Shown here: positions 34,168 to 43,930 of the stretch, one piece after another | Layout of the letters: every line of letters starts with the position of its first letter | How positions within the stretch are numbered: position 1 is the first letter of the stretch | Program-made: the position numbers and the translations under genes | Origin: Actinomyces sp. zg-332 | Lineage (GTDB): Bacteria > Actinomycetota > Actinomycetes > Actinomycetales > Actinomycetaceae | NCBI RefSeq assembly: GCF_011751945.2 | Contig: NZ_CP064951.1 | Coordinates: 310,001 to 374,000 of the forward strand | Length of the DNA: 64,000 bases | Direction: 5' to 3' | Notes under the pieces: model-generated | Databases searched by the model: none | The model's input: the letters and a program-made list of their open reading frames with translations, nothing else | Told to the model about the DNA's origin: nothing

Positions 34168-35040
34168 ATGACGTGTAAAGACGAAATTCTTCCAAACGAA
34201 ATAGACAGAGTACGTGGTGAAAATCTTTTGAACTTGAATAGGCGAATTTTTGACCCTAAAACACGTATTGGCACAGCTTTAGTTACAGGAGCTTCAAGTG
34301 GGATAGGGGAAGAATTTTGTTGGCAAATAGCCTCCAGAGGTCATAACGTAGTTTTAGTTGCTAGGAATGAAGAAAAGCTACAAAGACTTGCTGAAGATAT
34401 CCATCAGATTATGGGAGTGCAAACGCAGGTGATAGTTGCAGATTTATCTCAGCAAAAAGATATAGACAAAGTTATAAAACGCTTGAAAGATACAGAAAAC
34501 CCTATAGATTTGCTCGTAAATAATGCTGGATTTGCTATAGCTCAGCCTTTTGTAGATGGGGATTTAGATAGAGAGATTTATGGTCTGAAAGTATTAGTAG
34601 AAACCACTCTTAAGCTAAGTCATGCTGCTGTGCATTCTATGAAGAAGAGGAAGAGGGGAGCCATAATAAATGTTGCTTCCGTTGCAGCTTTTAGCGCTAT
34701 GGGTACTTATGCTTCAGCAAAATCTTGGGTTGTAACTTTTACTAAGTCACTGGCAACTGAAGTTCAAGCTCATGGTATTTATGTTTCAGCTTTATGTCCT
34801 GGATTAGTGCGTACCAACTTTCATAATGCTCCTAGTATAAAAGATGCAAGATGGCCAAAGTATTTGTGGTGTAATGTTGAAGAAGTGGTTGAAGATTCGC
34901 TTGAAGGACTAAATAGAGGCAAAGTTATCGTTGTGCCTAATTGGAAATACAAAGTAGCTTACTTTTTAATGAAATTTGCTCCTGAAAAAGCTGTTCGTAA
35001 ATTTGCTGGGCACTCATCTTCTTCAAATGCACAGTTCTAA
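34168..35040 (+). CDS. Short-chain dehydrogenase/reductase
   Basis: A 290-residue SDR. The Rossmann motif TGASSGIGEEF lies near residue 40, NNAG in LLVNNAGFA near 118, the catalytic serine in NVASVAAF, and the Tyr-Lys pair in YASAKSW near 185. It should use NAD(P)H, but the substrate is unknown. An unusual N-terminal segment of about 35 residues precedes the fold. A ribosome site AAGGAT supports the ATG at 34168. It lies between a serine hydrolase and alr. Confidence 0.9.
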   Translation: MTCKDEILPNEIDRVRGENLLNLNRRIFDPKTRIGTALVTGASSGIGEEFCWQIASRGHNVVLVARNEEKLQRLAEDIHQIMGVQTQVIVADLSQQKDIDKVIKRLKDTENPIDLLVNNAGFAIAQPFVDGDLDREIYGLKVLVETTLKLSHAAVHSMKKRKRGAIINVASVAAFSAMGTYASAKSWVVTFTKSLATEVQAHGIYVSALCPGLVRTNFHNAPSIKDARWPKYLWCNVEEVVEDSLEGLNRGKVIVVPNWKYKVAYFLMKFAPEKAVRKFAGHSSSSNAQF

Positions 35041-35154
35041 AAGTAATATATTTAGGAAAACATTAAGATGTGTGAAATATTTGCGATTGTACTACCTAAC
35101 GGATAATTCTAGTATTAGTATTGTACAAGGTATTAAAAGAATTGAAGGTGTGTC

Positions 35155-36387
35155 ATGGACGAAGCAATAGTTGAAAAAATTATTGATTTATCAGCTTTTA
35201 AAAATAACTTTGATGTTATAAAAAAATATCTCGATGGCACTATGATTTTATCTGTTTTGAAAGCTGATGCTTATGGTCATGGAATGAAAGAGCTGGCTAT
35301 TCCTTCACTTGAAAATGGAGCTAGTTTTTTGGCTGTGGCAACTACTGGTGAAGCTCTTGTTTTGCGTAAATACCTAGATGAGCAGAACATAGCACGCCCA
35401 CTTTATGCCCAAAAACCGGATAAGAATAATCCTCGTTTGCTTTGCTGGACTTACGATCCAGATACTGACTTACAGGAAGTAATTTTAGGTGATATTGATA
35501 TAGCGATTTCGAACACAAAACAGCTTCAACAAGTCATTTGTGCTTTGGAAAAGGTGAATTTGGCTGAGGAACTATCTGTCCCTAAAAAAACTGAAGTTGT
35601 GGGAAATGAATCTGAAAAAGTTTTCCAGAAAAAAGCTTATGTGCATATTAAAGTTGACACTGGTATGTCTAGAATCGGTGTTCAGATACAAGACTTACCT
35701 CACCTTGTTAAAGAGATAAAACGACATGACAATATAGTTGCAACTGGTCTTTTTTCACACCTTGCCTGTGCTGATGAATTAGAATCAGATTACACGAACT
35801 ATCAGAGAAATATTTTTGAAGAAGCAATAAGTATTTGTGAAGATAATAACTTACATATTCCGTACAAGCATTTAGCTGCATCCTCGGGAATTTTATTTCA
35901 CCCGGATACACACTATGACATGGTGCGTGCTGGAATAATTATGTATGGACTGACTCCAAATATACAAATAGCAACGGGTAAACAACTAGGGTTAAAACCA
36001 GTGATGAGCCTAGAAACAAAAGTTATTCAAGTCAAAAAGTTTGTTGCTGGTACAAAAATTTCTTATGGTGGAACTTATACTCTTGATAAAGATAGTTATG
36101 TGGCTGTAGTGCCTTTCGGATATGCTGACGGTATGCCTAGGATATTATCAAATAATACTGAAGTAGAAATTAATGGGAAAACTTATCCTCAAGTTGGACG
36201 TATATGCATGGATCAATTTATGGTAAATTTGGGAGACAATTTAGATAATATTGCGGCAGGAGCAACTGTTAAAATTATCGGTGATTTAGTAACTGCTGAT
36301 GATTTAGCTGCAAATGCACAAACTATTAACTATGAGATAGTTACAAAAATAAATGGACGTATAAAAACTGTTTATCTGAATAAGTAG
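35155..36387 (+). CDS. alr: Alanine racemase
   Basis: A 410-residue PLP enzyme that interconverts L- and D-alanine for peptidoglycan. The PLP lysine is in SVLKADAYGHG (about residue 39), and the second catalytic tyrosine lies in the KISYGGTYTL region near 305. GYADGMPR and GRICMDQFM are conserved C-terminal motifs. The stretch around residues 140-165 is a longer lysine/glutamate-rich insertion than in typical Alr. The ATG at 35155 follows GAAGGTG. tsaE follows after 12 bases, the usual actinobacterial alr-tsaE-tsaB-rimI order. Confidence 0.95.
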   Translation: MDEAIVEKIIDLSAFKNNFDVIKKYLDGTMILSVLKADAYGHGMKELAIPSLENGASFLAVATTGEALVLRKYLDEQNIARPLYAQKPDKNNPRLLCWTYDPDTDLQEVILGDIDIAISNTKQLQQVICALEKVNLAEELSVPKKTEVVGNESEKVFQKKAYVHIKVDTGMSRIGVQIQDLPHLVKEIKRHDNIVATGLFSHLACADELESDYTNYQRNIFEEAISICEDNNLHIPYKHLAASSGILFHPDTHYDMVRAGIIMYGLTPNIQIATGKQLGLKPVMSLETKVIQVKKFVAGTKISYGGTYTLDKDSYVAVVPFGYADGMPRILSNNTEVEINGKTYPQVGRICMDQFMVNLGDNLDNIAAGATVKIIGDLVTADDLAANAQTINYEIVTKINGRIKTVYLNK

Positions 36388-36399
36388 TGTAGGTAAGAT

Positions 36400-36957
36400 A
36401 TGAGTGAACAAGCTGAGAATAATTCTTTTAGATATGTAGTAAATGAAGTTGAAGAAACTCAAGCTATTGCGAAAAATTTATCACATAAATTACGCTTTGG
36501 TGACTTAATTATGCTTTCTGGAGATTTAGGGGCTGGGAAAACTACTTTTACTCAAGGATTGGGTATTGGACTGAATGTACGTGGACAAGTTTCTTCACCT
36601 ACCTTTATTGTAGCTAGAGCACACCCTTCTTTGGTTGATGGCCCTAATTTGATACACGTTGACGCTTATAGAATTACTTCACTGGATGATTTAGAGACTT
36701 TAGATTTAGATTCATCTATTGATGAGGCAGTTACAGTGGTTGAATGGGGAGATGGAAAAGTTGAAGGATTATCTCAGTCACGTCTAGAAATAAAAATTAT
36801 TAGGCAAATTGGTGAGTATTCTAAGGGGAATTCTAAAACTTTGGACTTACATGAAAATGTCGTAGATTTAACTGATGTAGACGAAGGTAAGAGAGAAATA
36901 ATCATTACTCCTATTGGACCTCGATGGGAAAACGAAACTTTGGACTCTTTACTTTAG
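36400..36957 (+). CDS. tsaE: tRNA t6A biosynthesis ATPase TsaE
   Basis: A 185-residue protein with Walker A GDLGAGKTTFTQGLG near residue 47, SSPTFIVARAH, and HVDAYRI followed by VVEWGD, the TsaE signature. With TsaB and TsaD it supports threonylcarbamoyl-adenosine formation at position 37 of ANN-decoding tRNAs. The C-terminal 30 residues ending in GPRWENETLD extend beyond E. coli TsaE. It lies 12 bases after alr; a spacer of about 140 bases precedes tsaB. Confidence 0.93.
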   Translation: MSEQAENNSFRYVVNEVEETQAIAKNLSHKLRFGDLIMLSGDLGAGKTTFTQGLGIGLNVRGQVSSPTFIVARAHPSLVDGPNLIHVDAYRITSLDDLETLDLDSSIDEAVTVVEWGDGKVEGLSQSRLEIKIIRQIGEYSKGNSKTLDLHENVVDLTDVDEGKREIIITPIGPRWENETLDSLL

Positions 36958-37096
36958 TATATAGCTGCAGTTAATTTGTGAAGTTAATGTTTTTTTGTAT
37001 TGCACAGTGCTTTGTTCACTTTTTATTATTAATAACCAAATATGCCACGTTTTTTATAATATAATTACTGATAGATTAACAAGTTTTAGGTGAGTT

Positions 37097-37825
37097 ATGC
37101 GTTATTTATGTATCGATACTTCTAATGGAGCTAGTGTATCCATTGTGGATTTTGATGGCCAAAGTATGCAAGTGCTTTCTGATAAAAAAATGGATAACCC
37201 TAGAATGCATGGAGAAAAGCTCGCAGTTTTACTATCTGAAGTATTGCTGGAATTAGGTGCGGATAATATCGCTGAAGCCAATATTGATCGTGTGGTTTGT
37301 GGCACGGGACCTGCCCCTTTTACTGGTTTAAGAGCTGGTTTGGTTACTGCTAGGGTGGCTGCTTTTACAGCTGGAGTTCCATTATTAGGGATATGTAGTT
37401 TAGATGTCTTGGCTTTGCAAGGTTTTGATTTTGCTATTGAACATGAATTATTTGGATTAGATGAGACAGCAAAAGGTAAGCCAGCTGTATTTGTGGCAAC
37501 GGATGCTAGACGTAAAGAAATATACTCTGGCTTGTATATTGCTAATGGCGAAAATGACGTGAAAGCTTTTGATGATGTTAGTGTGGATTTGCCTGAATCT
37601 GTATCATCTAGATTTGATAAATATGGCGAATTAGACATAGTGAATGTTGGTCAAGGTGCTTATAAGTATTCCGGGCATTTTGCGTTAAATGAACTTGCTC
37701 CTCTATATGTGGAATCTAAGAATATGGCTAGGATAGCTTACTTACGTGAAATAAATGGTATCGATATGACTAGTAGTGAACCTATGTATTTACGCCGTCC
37801 TGATGTGCAAGAACCTAATAAATAG
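37097..37825 (+). CDS. tsaB: tRNA t6A biosynthesis protein TsaB
   Basis: A 242-residue member of the ASKHA-fold TsaB family, with the N-terminal YLCIDTSNGASVSIVD motif and the GTGPAPFTGLRAGLVTA motif near residue 73. TsaB is the structural partner that bridges TsaD and TsaE. The ATG follows AGGTGAG. It ends in a tail with YLRRPDVQ, which is typical of the family. rimI follows after about 70 bases. Confidence 0.93.
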   Translation: MRYLCIDTSNGASVSIVDFDGQSMQVLSDKKMDNPRMHGEKLAVLLSEVLLELGADNIAEANIDRVVCGTGPAPFTGLRAGLVTARVAAFTAGVPLLGICSLDVLALQGFDFAIEHELFGLDETAKGKPAVFVATDARRKEIYSGLYIANGENDVKAFDDVSVDLPESVSSRFDKYGELDIVNVGQGAYKYSGHFALNELAPLYVESKNMARIAYLREINGIDMTSSEPMYLRRPDVQEPNK

Positions 37826-37898
37826 AAGCTTGTTTTATCGTTGTTTCAAATTGTATGAGATATTTATAGCTGATGATGTGAATAGGGCAAGTGGATAA

Positions 37899-38510
37899 AT
37901 GTATAACTTTGTTTTTAAAGTCTTAGGCGAGGCTGATGTAGATAGTTTTTACGCCGGGGAACATAAAGTTTTCGGTAGCTTTGAAGCATGGTCAAAGACT
38001 AATTGCCTCAGTGAATTAACTAGCTCAGATCGTTACTATATAGGTTTATATGCAGTTGAAAGTACTGAACTAAAAACTGAAAGTACATCCCTTATAAAAA
38101 GTGAAATTGCAGAAAAATATAAGCAAAACTATGGGTATACTATTGTTGATTCTAAGTTTTTGGAAGAGGAAAATTACAATACTTGTGAATTAGTTGCTTG
38201 GGCGGGTATTACTACTTTCAATGACAGCGATTTAATGACAATAGCTGTTTTGGACTCTTACCGAGGAATGGGGCTAGCAACTTATTTACTAGAAGAACTA
38301 CTAGAAAAAGCTCGTTCCTTAAAATTGAGGACAATGTTCTTAGAAGTTCGTGAGAGTAATGATGGTGCTATTCATATTTACGAAAAATTAGGTTTCAAAA
38401 AAATTGGTAAAAGAAAAAATTATTACAAATCTCCGTTAGAAAATGCTGTAATTATGGAATGTGCTATCAACAAAATAGGTGTAGTCGGAGCAGAAATACT
38501 CTCTAACTGA
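37899..38510 (+). CDS. rimI: RimI-like ribosomal protein alanine acetyltransferase
   Basis: A 203-residue GNAT protein. The acetyl-CoA loop LDSYRGMGLATYLLEELLEK lies near residue 125, and the LEVRESNDGAIHIYEKLGFK segment is characteristic of RimI. RimI acetylates the N-terminal alanine of S18. The protein is about 50 residues longer than E. coli RimI because of an insertion in its middle (about residues 60-85). Its position after tsaB supports the call; in most actinobacteria tsaD follows directly, but here sdhCAB intervenes. Confidence 0.88.
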   Translation: MYNFVFKVLGEADVDSFYAGEHKVFGSFEAWSKTNCLSELTSSDRYYIGLYAVESTELKTESTSLIKSEIAEKYKQNYGYTIVDSKFLEEENYNTCELVAWAGITTFNDSDLMTIAVLDSYRGMGLATYLLEELLEKARSLKLRTMFLEVRESNDGAIHIYEKLGFKKIGKRKNYYKSPLENAVIMECAINKIGVVGAEILSN

Positions 38511-38888
38511 CTGTCCAGCAAAACTTTATAATTTTGTTATATCGTTAGCAAATATCGTAATGTATGTATTTTAATGCTTTGTGTAACTGAGCATATAATT
38601 TGCTGACAGTTGATTTTAAATATTATAAATTTGTTTATTTTCTACTCATCATAAAATTTTTATGCATAAAATACTCATTTCTAATTTTAATAATAACGCT
38701 ATTGCGTAAATGTATTTAAAAATGATTTTATTTTCTCTAGATACACTTTGTAAACGAGAATATTTCATTTTAAAACCACTCATAAAAGCGTTGATATATC
38801 AGTATTTTCTTAGGGATTTTATATTTAAATTTTTCTTATTTTAAAGTTTATATGTAAATTTTTCCTTAAAAAGGTATAGGCTTATATT
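38511..38888. other. Intergenic stretch upstream of sdhC
   Basis: A 378-base, very AT-rich spacer between rimI and sdhC. It should contain the sdh promoter, but no clear promoter pair, operator or terminator was recognised. Confidence 0.4.
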
Positions 38889-39587
38889 GTGAAAGAAAAA
38901 AAGAGTATTTTTAAAAACAGAGCTTGGACTACCAGTGTTTTTATGAAACAAATAATGGCAGTCACAGGTTTATTTTTGGCGTTTTTTGTTGTCATGCATG
39001 CTTATGGTAACTTGAAAATGTTTGAAGGCAAGCAAGCTTACGATGGTTATGCTGAACACTTACGTACTATTGGTGAACCAATTTTACCTCATGAAGGTAT
39101 GCTGTGGATTTTGAGAGTTGCTTTGCTATTAGCTGTGCTTTTGCACGTTAGCTGTGCTATGCATTTGACTATAAAATCAAAGAAGGCACGTTCATCTAAA
39201 TACGTTGTGAAAAAGAATATTGCTAATACCTATGCTGCTCATACTATGCGTATAGGTGGCACTTTCTTAGTCCTGTTCATAATCTTCCATATACTACACT
39301 TTACAACTTTACATATTGAATTAGGTGGTAGTTACGCAAATACTACACCTTATATGCGTATGATTATGTCTTTCCAAGAATGGTATGTTTGGATTATATA
39401 TTTACTAGCTTTAATTTTCTTATCACTTCACGTATGGCATGGTGTGGCTTCTGCATTACAAAGCTTAGGATTTAACAGACGTAATATGCAATCAATTATT
39501 CGTGCTATTGCTACATTGGTTGCCTTGGCATTATTTACTGCTTTTATGGCGCCACCTACTGCTATTTTGCTAGGTTTTATTCAATAA
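38889..39587 (+). CDS. sdhC: Succinate dehydrogenase cytochrome b subunit
   Basis: A 232-residue membrane anchor with five transmembrane helices and conserved histidines in [29 protein letters not shown] and [10 protein letters not shown]. This is the single-subunit, di-heme b558-type anchor of B-type succinate:quinone/fumarate reductases. It connects the SdhAB catalytic heads to the menaquinone pool. The start is a GTG at 38889. sdhA follows within 11 bases. Confidence 0.93.
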   Translation: MKEKKSIFKNRAWTTSVFMKQIMAVTGLFLAFFVVMHAYGNLKMFEGKQAYDGYAEHLRTIGEPILPHEGMLWILRVALLLAVLLHVSCAMHLTIKSKKARSSKYVVKKNIANTYAAHTMRIGGTFLVLFIIFHILHFTTLHIELGGSYANTTPYMRMIMSFQEWYVWIIYLLALIFLSLHVWHGVASALQSLGFNRRNMQSIIRAIATLVALALFTAFMAPPTAILLGFIQ

Positions 39588-39597
39588 GGTGGTCAAA

Positions 39598-41568
39598 ATG
39601 GATAAAGAATTGAATGACTTAGTTGATGGAACATACTATTTGGGAGATAAGATTGCTGACACTAAGGCTCCTATGGATGTTCCTATTGACAAACGCTGGG
39701 AAAGACGCAAGTTCAACGCTCGTCTAGTCAACCCAGCTAACCGCAGAAAGCTCAACATTATAGTCGTTGGGACAGGACTTGCTGGTGGGGCTGCTTCAGC
39801 AACGCTTGGAGAAGCAGGGTATAACGTAAAAGTATTTTTCTATCAGGACTCAGCAAGGCGTGCGCATTCTATTGCTGCACAAGGTGGTATAAATGCTGCT
39901 AAGAACTACAGAAACGATAATGACTCTGTATATAGACTTTTTTATGACACAGTAAAAGGTGGAGACTATAGAGCTAGGGAAAATAACGTTTACCGTCTAG
40001 CAGAAGTTAGCGCTAACATAATTGATCAATGTGTTGCTCAAGGGGTTCCTTTTGCTCGTGAATACGGAGGACTGCTGGATAACCGATCATTTGGTGGAGT
40101 TCAGGTTTCTCGCACATTTTATGCGCGCGGACAAACTGGTCAGCAACTCTTGATAGGCGCTTATCAAGCTTTACAGCGACAAGTTAGTGCTGGAACAGTA
40201 AAATCATATAACCGTCATGAAATGGTTGAATTGCTTGTAATCGATGGCAAAGCTAGGGGTATTATTGCTAGAGATATGGTTACAGGTGAATTAGAAGTAC
40301 ACACAGCTGACGCAGTTGTTTTAGCTAGTGGTGGGTATTCAAATGTATTCTTCCTATCTACTAATGCTATGGGGTGTAATGCTACAGCTATTTGGCGTGC
40401 TCACAGAAAAGGAGCATACTTTGCCAACCCTTGCTACACACAAATTCACCCAACGTGTATTCCAGTTTCTGGGGACTATCAATCTAAACTAACTTTGATG
40501 AGTGAATCTTTGAGAAACGATGGACGTATATGGGTTCCTAAGAAAGCTGAAGATTGCTCAAAAGATCCACGTGACATTCCTGAAGAAGACCGTGACTACT
40601 ATCTAGAACGCATATATCCAGCTTTCGGTAATTTAGTTCCACGCGATATTGCTTCACGCCAAGCTAAAAATGTGTGTGATGAAGGTCGAGGAGTAGGACC
40701 TGCTGGTCGTGGAGTATACCTTGACTTTGCTGAAGCAATTGAACGCATGGGACGAGATAAAGTAAGCGAAAAATACGGGAACTTATTCGATATGTATGAG
40801 CGTATTACTGGTGAAAATCCTTACGAAGTTCCAATGCGTATTTATCCTGCTGTGCATTATACAATGGGTGGGCTATGGGTAGATTATGATTTACAGTCTT
40901 CCATTCCTGGACTATTTGTAGCGGGTGAAGCTAATTTCTCGGACCATGGTGCTAACCGATTAGGAGCGTCTGCTCTAATGCAAGGTTTAGCTGACGGATA
41001 CTTTGTGCTACCTAATACAATAAATGATTATTTAGCTGGTGGTCCTTTTGAAAAGATAGATGAGAACCATCCTGAAGTTACTAAAGCACTATTTGAGGCT
41101 CAAGATAAGTTCGATAAGCTAATTTCTATAGATGGAAATAGGTCTGCTGATTCTTTCCATAAAGAATTAGGGCAAATTATGTGGGAATACTGCGGTATGG
41201 AACGCACTGATGCTGGGCTAAGGAAAGCTATAGAAAAAATCCGTGAATTACGTCAAGAGTTTTGGACTAATATCAAAGTTCCAGGTGGTAAAAACGAGTT
41301 AAATCAGTCTCTAGAAAAAGCTGGACGTGTTGGGGATTTCCTAGAACTTGCTGAGTTAATGTGTATAGATGCTTTACACCGTAAAGAATCGTGCGGAGGT
41401 CACTTTAGGGCAGAGTCTCAAACTGAAGAGGGCGAAGCTTTACGTCATGATGATGAATATACTTATGTCGCTGCTTGGGAATTTGGAGGAGAAAATAAGC
41501 CTCCAGTCCTACATAAGGAAGATTTAATTTATAAGGATATTGAGTTGAAACAACGGAGTTACAAGTGA
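39598..41568 (+). CDS. sdhA: Succinate dehydrogenase/fumarate reductase flavoprotein subunit
   Basis: A flavoprotein of about 656 residues. It has the FAD-binding [19 protein letters not shown] motif near residue 55, the covalent-FAD region [17 protein letters not shown] and the catalytic segment with [10 protein letters not shown]-terminal region with [11 protein letters not shown] and [20 protein letters not shown] follows. It oxidises succinate or reduces fumarate. A GTG at 39589 is in frame, but AAGGTGG is ideally spaced for the ATG at 39598, so I chose that. Its stop overlaps the sdhB start. Confidence 0.96.
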   Translation: MDKELNDLVDGTYYLGDKIADTKAPMDVPIDKRWERRKFNARLVNPANRRKLNIIVVGTGLAGGAASATLGEAGYNVKVFFYQDSARRAHSIAAQGGINAAKNYRNDNDSVYRLFYDTVKGGDYRARENNVYRLAEVSANIIDQCVAQGVPFAREYGGLLDNRSFGGVQVSRTFYARGQTGQQLLIGAYQALQRQVSAGTVKSYNRHEMVELLVIDGKARGIIARDMVTGELEVHTADAVVLASGGYSNVFFLSTNAMGCNATAIWRAHRKGAYFANPCYTQIHPTCIPVSGDYQSKLTLMSESLRNDGRIWVPKKAEDCSKDPRDIPEEDRDYYLERIYPAFGNLVPRDIASRQAKNVCDEGRGVGPAGRGVYLDFAEAIERMGRDKVSEKYGNLFDMYERITGENPYEVPMRIYPAVHYTMGGLWVDYDLQSSIPGLFVAGEANFSDHGANRLGASALMQGLADGYFVLPNTINDYLAGGPFEKIDENHPEVTKALFEAQDKFDKLISIDGNRSADSFHKELGQIMWEYCGMERTDAGLRKAIEKIRELRQEFWTNIKVPGGKNELNQSLEKAGRVGDFLELAELMCIDALHRKESCGGHFRAESQTEEGEALRHDDEYTYVAAWEFGGENKPPVLHKEDLIYKDIELKQRSYK

Positions 41569-42308
41569 ATATTACATTGAGAATATGGAGGCAGGCTTCT
41601 CCTAAAGACAAAGGTGCTATTCACGAATATGAATTACGTGGAATAAATGAGCATATGTCTTTCTTGGAAATGCTTGACGTTTTGAATGAAGAACTGTTTG
41701 TGCGTGGGCAAGAACCTGTTGCTTTTGACTCTGATTGTCGCGAAGGCATTTGTGGGCAATGTGGTGTTGTAATCAATGGTTATGCACATGGTCCAGAACG
41801 TACTACTACGTGTCAGTTGCATATGCGTCACTTTAAAGACGGAGACTGTATAACCATCGAACCATGGCGCGCAAAAGGGTTTCCTATAATTAAGGACCTA
41901 ATTGTAGACCGTAGTGCTTTAGATCGTATTGTGCAAGCAGGAGGTTACATTAGCGTAAACACAGGTTCAGCTCCAGACGCACATTCTATTCCTGTCCCTA
42001 AAGAAAATGCAGATCGAGCTTTTGAAGCAGCAGCTTGTATTGGTTGTGGAGCTTGTGTAGCAGCGTGTCCTAATGCTTCAGCTATGCTTTTCACAGCAGC
42101 AAAAATTACGCATTTAGGACTACTTCCACAAGGAAGGGTCGAGAACTTAGATCGTGTAGTAAATATGCTAAATGTCCACGATCAAGAGGGATTTGGCTCT
42201 TGTACTAACTTTGGTGAATGTGCTGCTGTATGTCCTAAATCAGTTCCGCTAGAAACTATAGCTAATCTGAATAGACAACTAGCGAAAGCAGCCATAAAAG
42301 GTAAATAG
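41565..42308 (+). CDS. sdhB: Succinate dehydrogenase/fumarate reductase iron-sulfur subunit
   Basis: A 247-residue iron-sulfur protein. A [2Fe-2S] domain has [10 protein letters not shown] and a later TTTC. Two further clusters are ligated by [12 protein letters not shown] and [12 protein letters not shown]. It passes electrons between the flavin of SdhA and the hemes of SdhC. The GTG start overlaps the sdhA TGA by three bases, so the two are translationally coupled. A hairpin terminator follows directly. Confidence 0.96.
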   Translation: MNITLRIWRQASPKDKGAIHEYELRGINEHMSFLEMLDVLNEELFVRGQEPVAFDSDCREGICGQCGVVINGYAHGPERTTTCQLHMRHFKDGDCITIEPWRAKGFPIIKDLIVDRSALDRIVQAGGYISVNTGSAPDAHSIPVPKENADRAFEAAACIGCGACVAACPNASAMLFTAAKITHLGLLPQGRVENLDRVVNMLNVHDQEGFGSCTNFGECAAVCPKSVPLETIANLNRQLAKAAIKGK

Positions 42309-42314
42309 TTTTAG

Positions 42315-42339
42315 TGGGGTATTTTTAGCAAATGCCCCA
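42315..42339 (+). terminator. sdhCAB terminator
   Basis: TGGGGTATTT at 42315 pairs with AAATGCCCCA ending at 42339, with one G-T pair. The tail TTTATACTTTT follows. It lies just after the sdhB stop. Confidence 0.75.
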
Positions 42340-42770
42340 TTTATACTTTTCGTATTTTATTTAGATATGTTATTTCATTTTTAGTGCTTATTGGTTTATA
42401 TCTAGGTTTATTGTTTCTTCTTTAATATAAAATAAACTTCTAAGTTTATACTATTTATAAAATGTGGGTTGTAGTGTTTTTATGCAAGTAAACTATAAGT
42501 TTATAATCGTAATATACAATAAGGATATAGTACATTGAACGATGTAAATATGTTCATATAACAACTACAACAACTGTAAATTCAAAATATTTTCAGTGGT
42601 TTTGCTAGTTAGCTATATCGCAAAAACTTACTGTTGTTTTATAAAAGAGCTGTTATAGAGAAAAAGTAGAAATAAGAATATAATTGACAGGTAAAATTAT
42701 TTGAGATTTTATCGAAATTTCTTATAGATTTTGCATTTTTGACACTTTTCAAAAATTGATGTGAAGATAG
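42340..42770. other. Spacer between sdhB and tsaD
   Basis: About 430 bases of AT-rich sequence with no gene, RNA or repeat recognised. tsaD must be transcribed from a promoter here because a terminator closes sdhCAB. Confidence 0.4.
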
Positions 42771-43823
42771 GTGAAATTCGTGAGTGAGCCTTTAGTATTG
42801 GGAATCGAATCTACTTGTGACGAGACTGGTGTAGCATTAGTTCGAGGTAGAACTTTACTCACGGATGTAACTGCTTCATCAATGAACGAACACGCTAGGT
42901 ACGGGGGAATTATCCCGGAAATTGCTTCAAGAGCTCACTTGGAGTCGTTTTTACCCACTCTGGAAGCTGTTTTGGAAAAAACAGGTGTTGATTTATCTGA
43001 AGTTGACGCTATTGCTTGTGCTGCTGGTCCTGGTTTAGTTGGTTCTTTAACTGTGGGAATTTCAGCTGCTAAAACTTTAGCTGTTGCTTTAAATAAGCCG
43101 ATTTATGGGGTAAATCACGTTATTGGTCATTTATGCGTCGATGAGCTAGTTGATGGGCCTTTCCCTGATAAATTCATAGGTTTGATTGTCTCTGGTGGAC
43201 ATTCTAATCTTTTGTTAGTTAATAATATTGCTAATGATATCGTTGAGCTTGGTGGGACTTTAGATGATGCTGCTGGTGAGGCCTTTGACAAAGTTGGTAG
43301 GCTTTTAGGTTTGCCATATCCTGCAGGTCCACACGTAGATCGTTTGAGCCAGAGTGGGGATAAGCAAGCTATTATATTCCCTCGGGGTTTACATGCTGGT
43401 AAGGATAAGGAACGCCACCGTTTTAACTTCTCTTTCTCTGGTCTGAAAACAGCTGTTGCACGCTATGTTGAGGGCTTGAGAGAAAGTGGTAGCGAAATTT
43501 GCGTTGAGGATATTTGTGCTAGTTTCAGTGAATCAATTAACGATTCATTGACATCAAAAGCAGTTGCGGCGTGCCTAGAATTTGGCTGCGACACGATCGT
43601 TGTTGGTGGGGGATATTCAGCTAATTCTCGCCTGCGAGAGCTACTTACCGAAAGAGCTGGGCAAGCTGGTATAACTGTGCGCATGCCTCCTTTACGTTTT
43701 TGTACAGATAACGGCGCACAAATTGCAAGTCTAGGCTCTGCATTGGTGCGTGCAGGGGGCGCTCCTTCTGGTTTAGAATTTGGTCCTGACTCTTCGATGC
43801 CTTTGACTCAGCCTTGTATGTAG
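42771..43823 (+). CDS. tsaD: tRNA N6-adenosine threonylcarbamoyltransferase TsaD
   Basis: A 350-residue Kae1/TsaD protein with GIESTCDETGVALV at the N-terminus. The metal-binding histidines lie in GVNHVIGHL, followed by IVSGGHSNLL, DDAAGEAFDKVGRLLGLPYP and the C-terminal FCTDNGAQIA. It transfers threonylcarbamoyl to A37 of tRNA. The GTG at 42771 gives the conserved start spacing. It is separated from tsaE-tsaB-rimI by the sdhCAB operon. It converges with the methyltransferase gene to its right. Confidence 0.96.
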   Translation: MKFVSEPLVLGIESTCDETGVALVRGRTLLTDVTASSMNEHARYGGIIPEIASRAHLESFLPTLEAVLEKTGVDLSEVDAIACAAGPGLVGSLTVGISAAKTLAVALNKPIYGVNHVIGHLCVDELVDGPFPDKFIGLIVSGGHSNLLLVNNIANDIVELGGTLDDAAGEAFDKVGRLLGLPYPAGPHVDRLSQSGDKQAIIFPRGLHAGKDKERHRFNFSFSGLKTAVARYVEGLRESGSEICVEDICASFSESINDSLTSKAVAACLEFGCDTIVVGGGYSANSRLRELLTERAGQAGITVRMPPLRFCTDNGAQIASLGSALVRAGGAPSGLEFGPDSSMPLTQPCM

Positions 43824-43930
43824 TGCATTTATATTTTCAAAGGTAAGCTCGTTAAGAATGCTTAAAATGCTTGAAAACACTAGGGAATAGGTAAAACATT
43901 TATAAACTCCCAACGAGTAATTAGTAAGTA

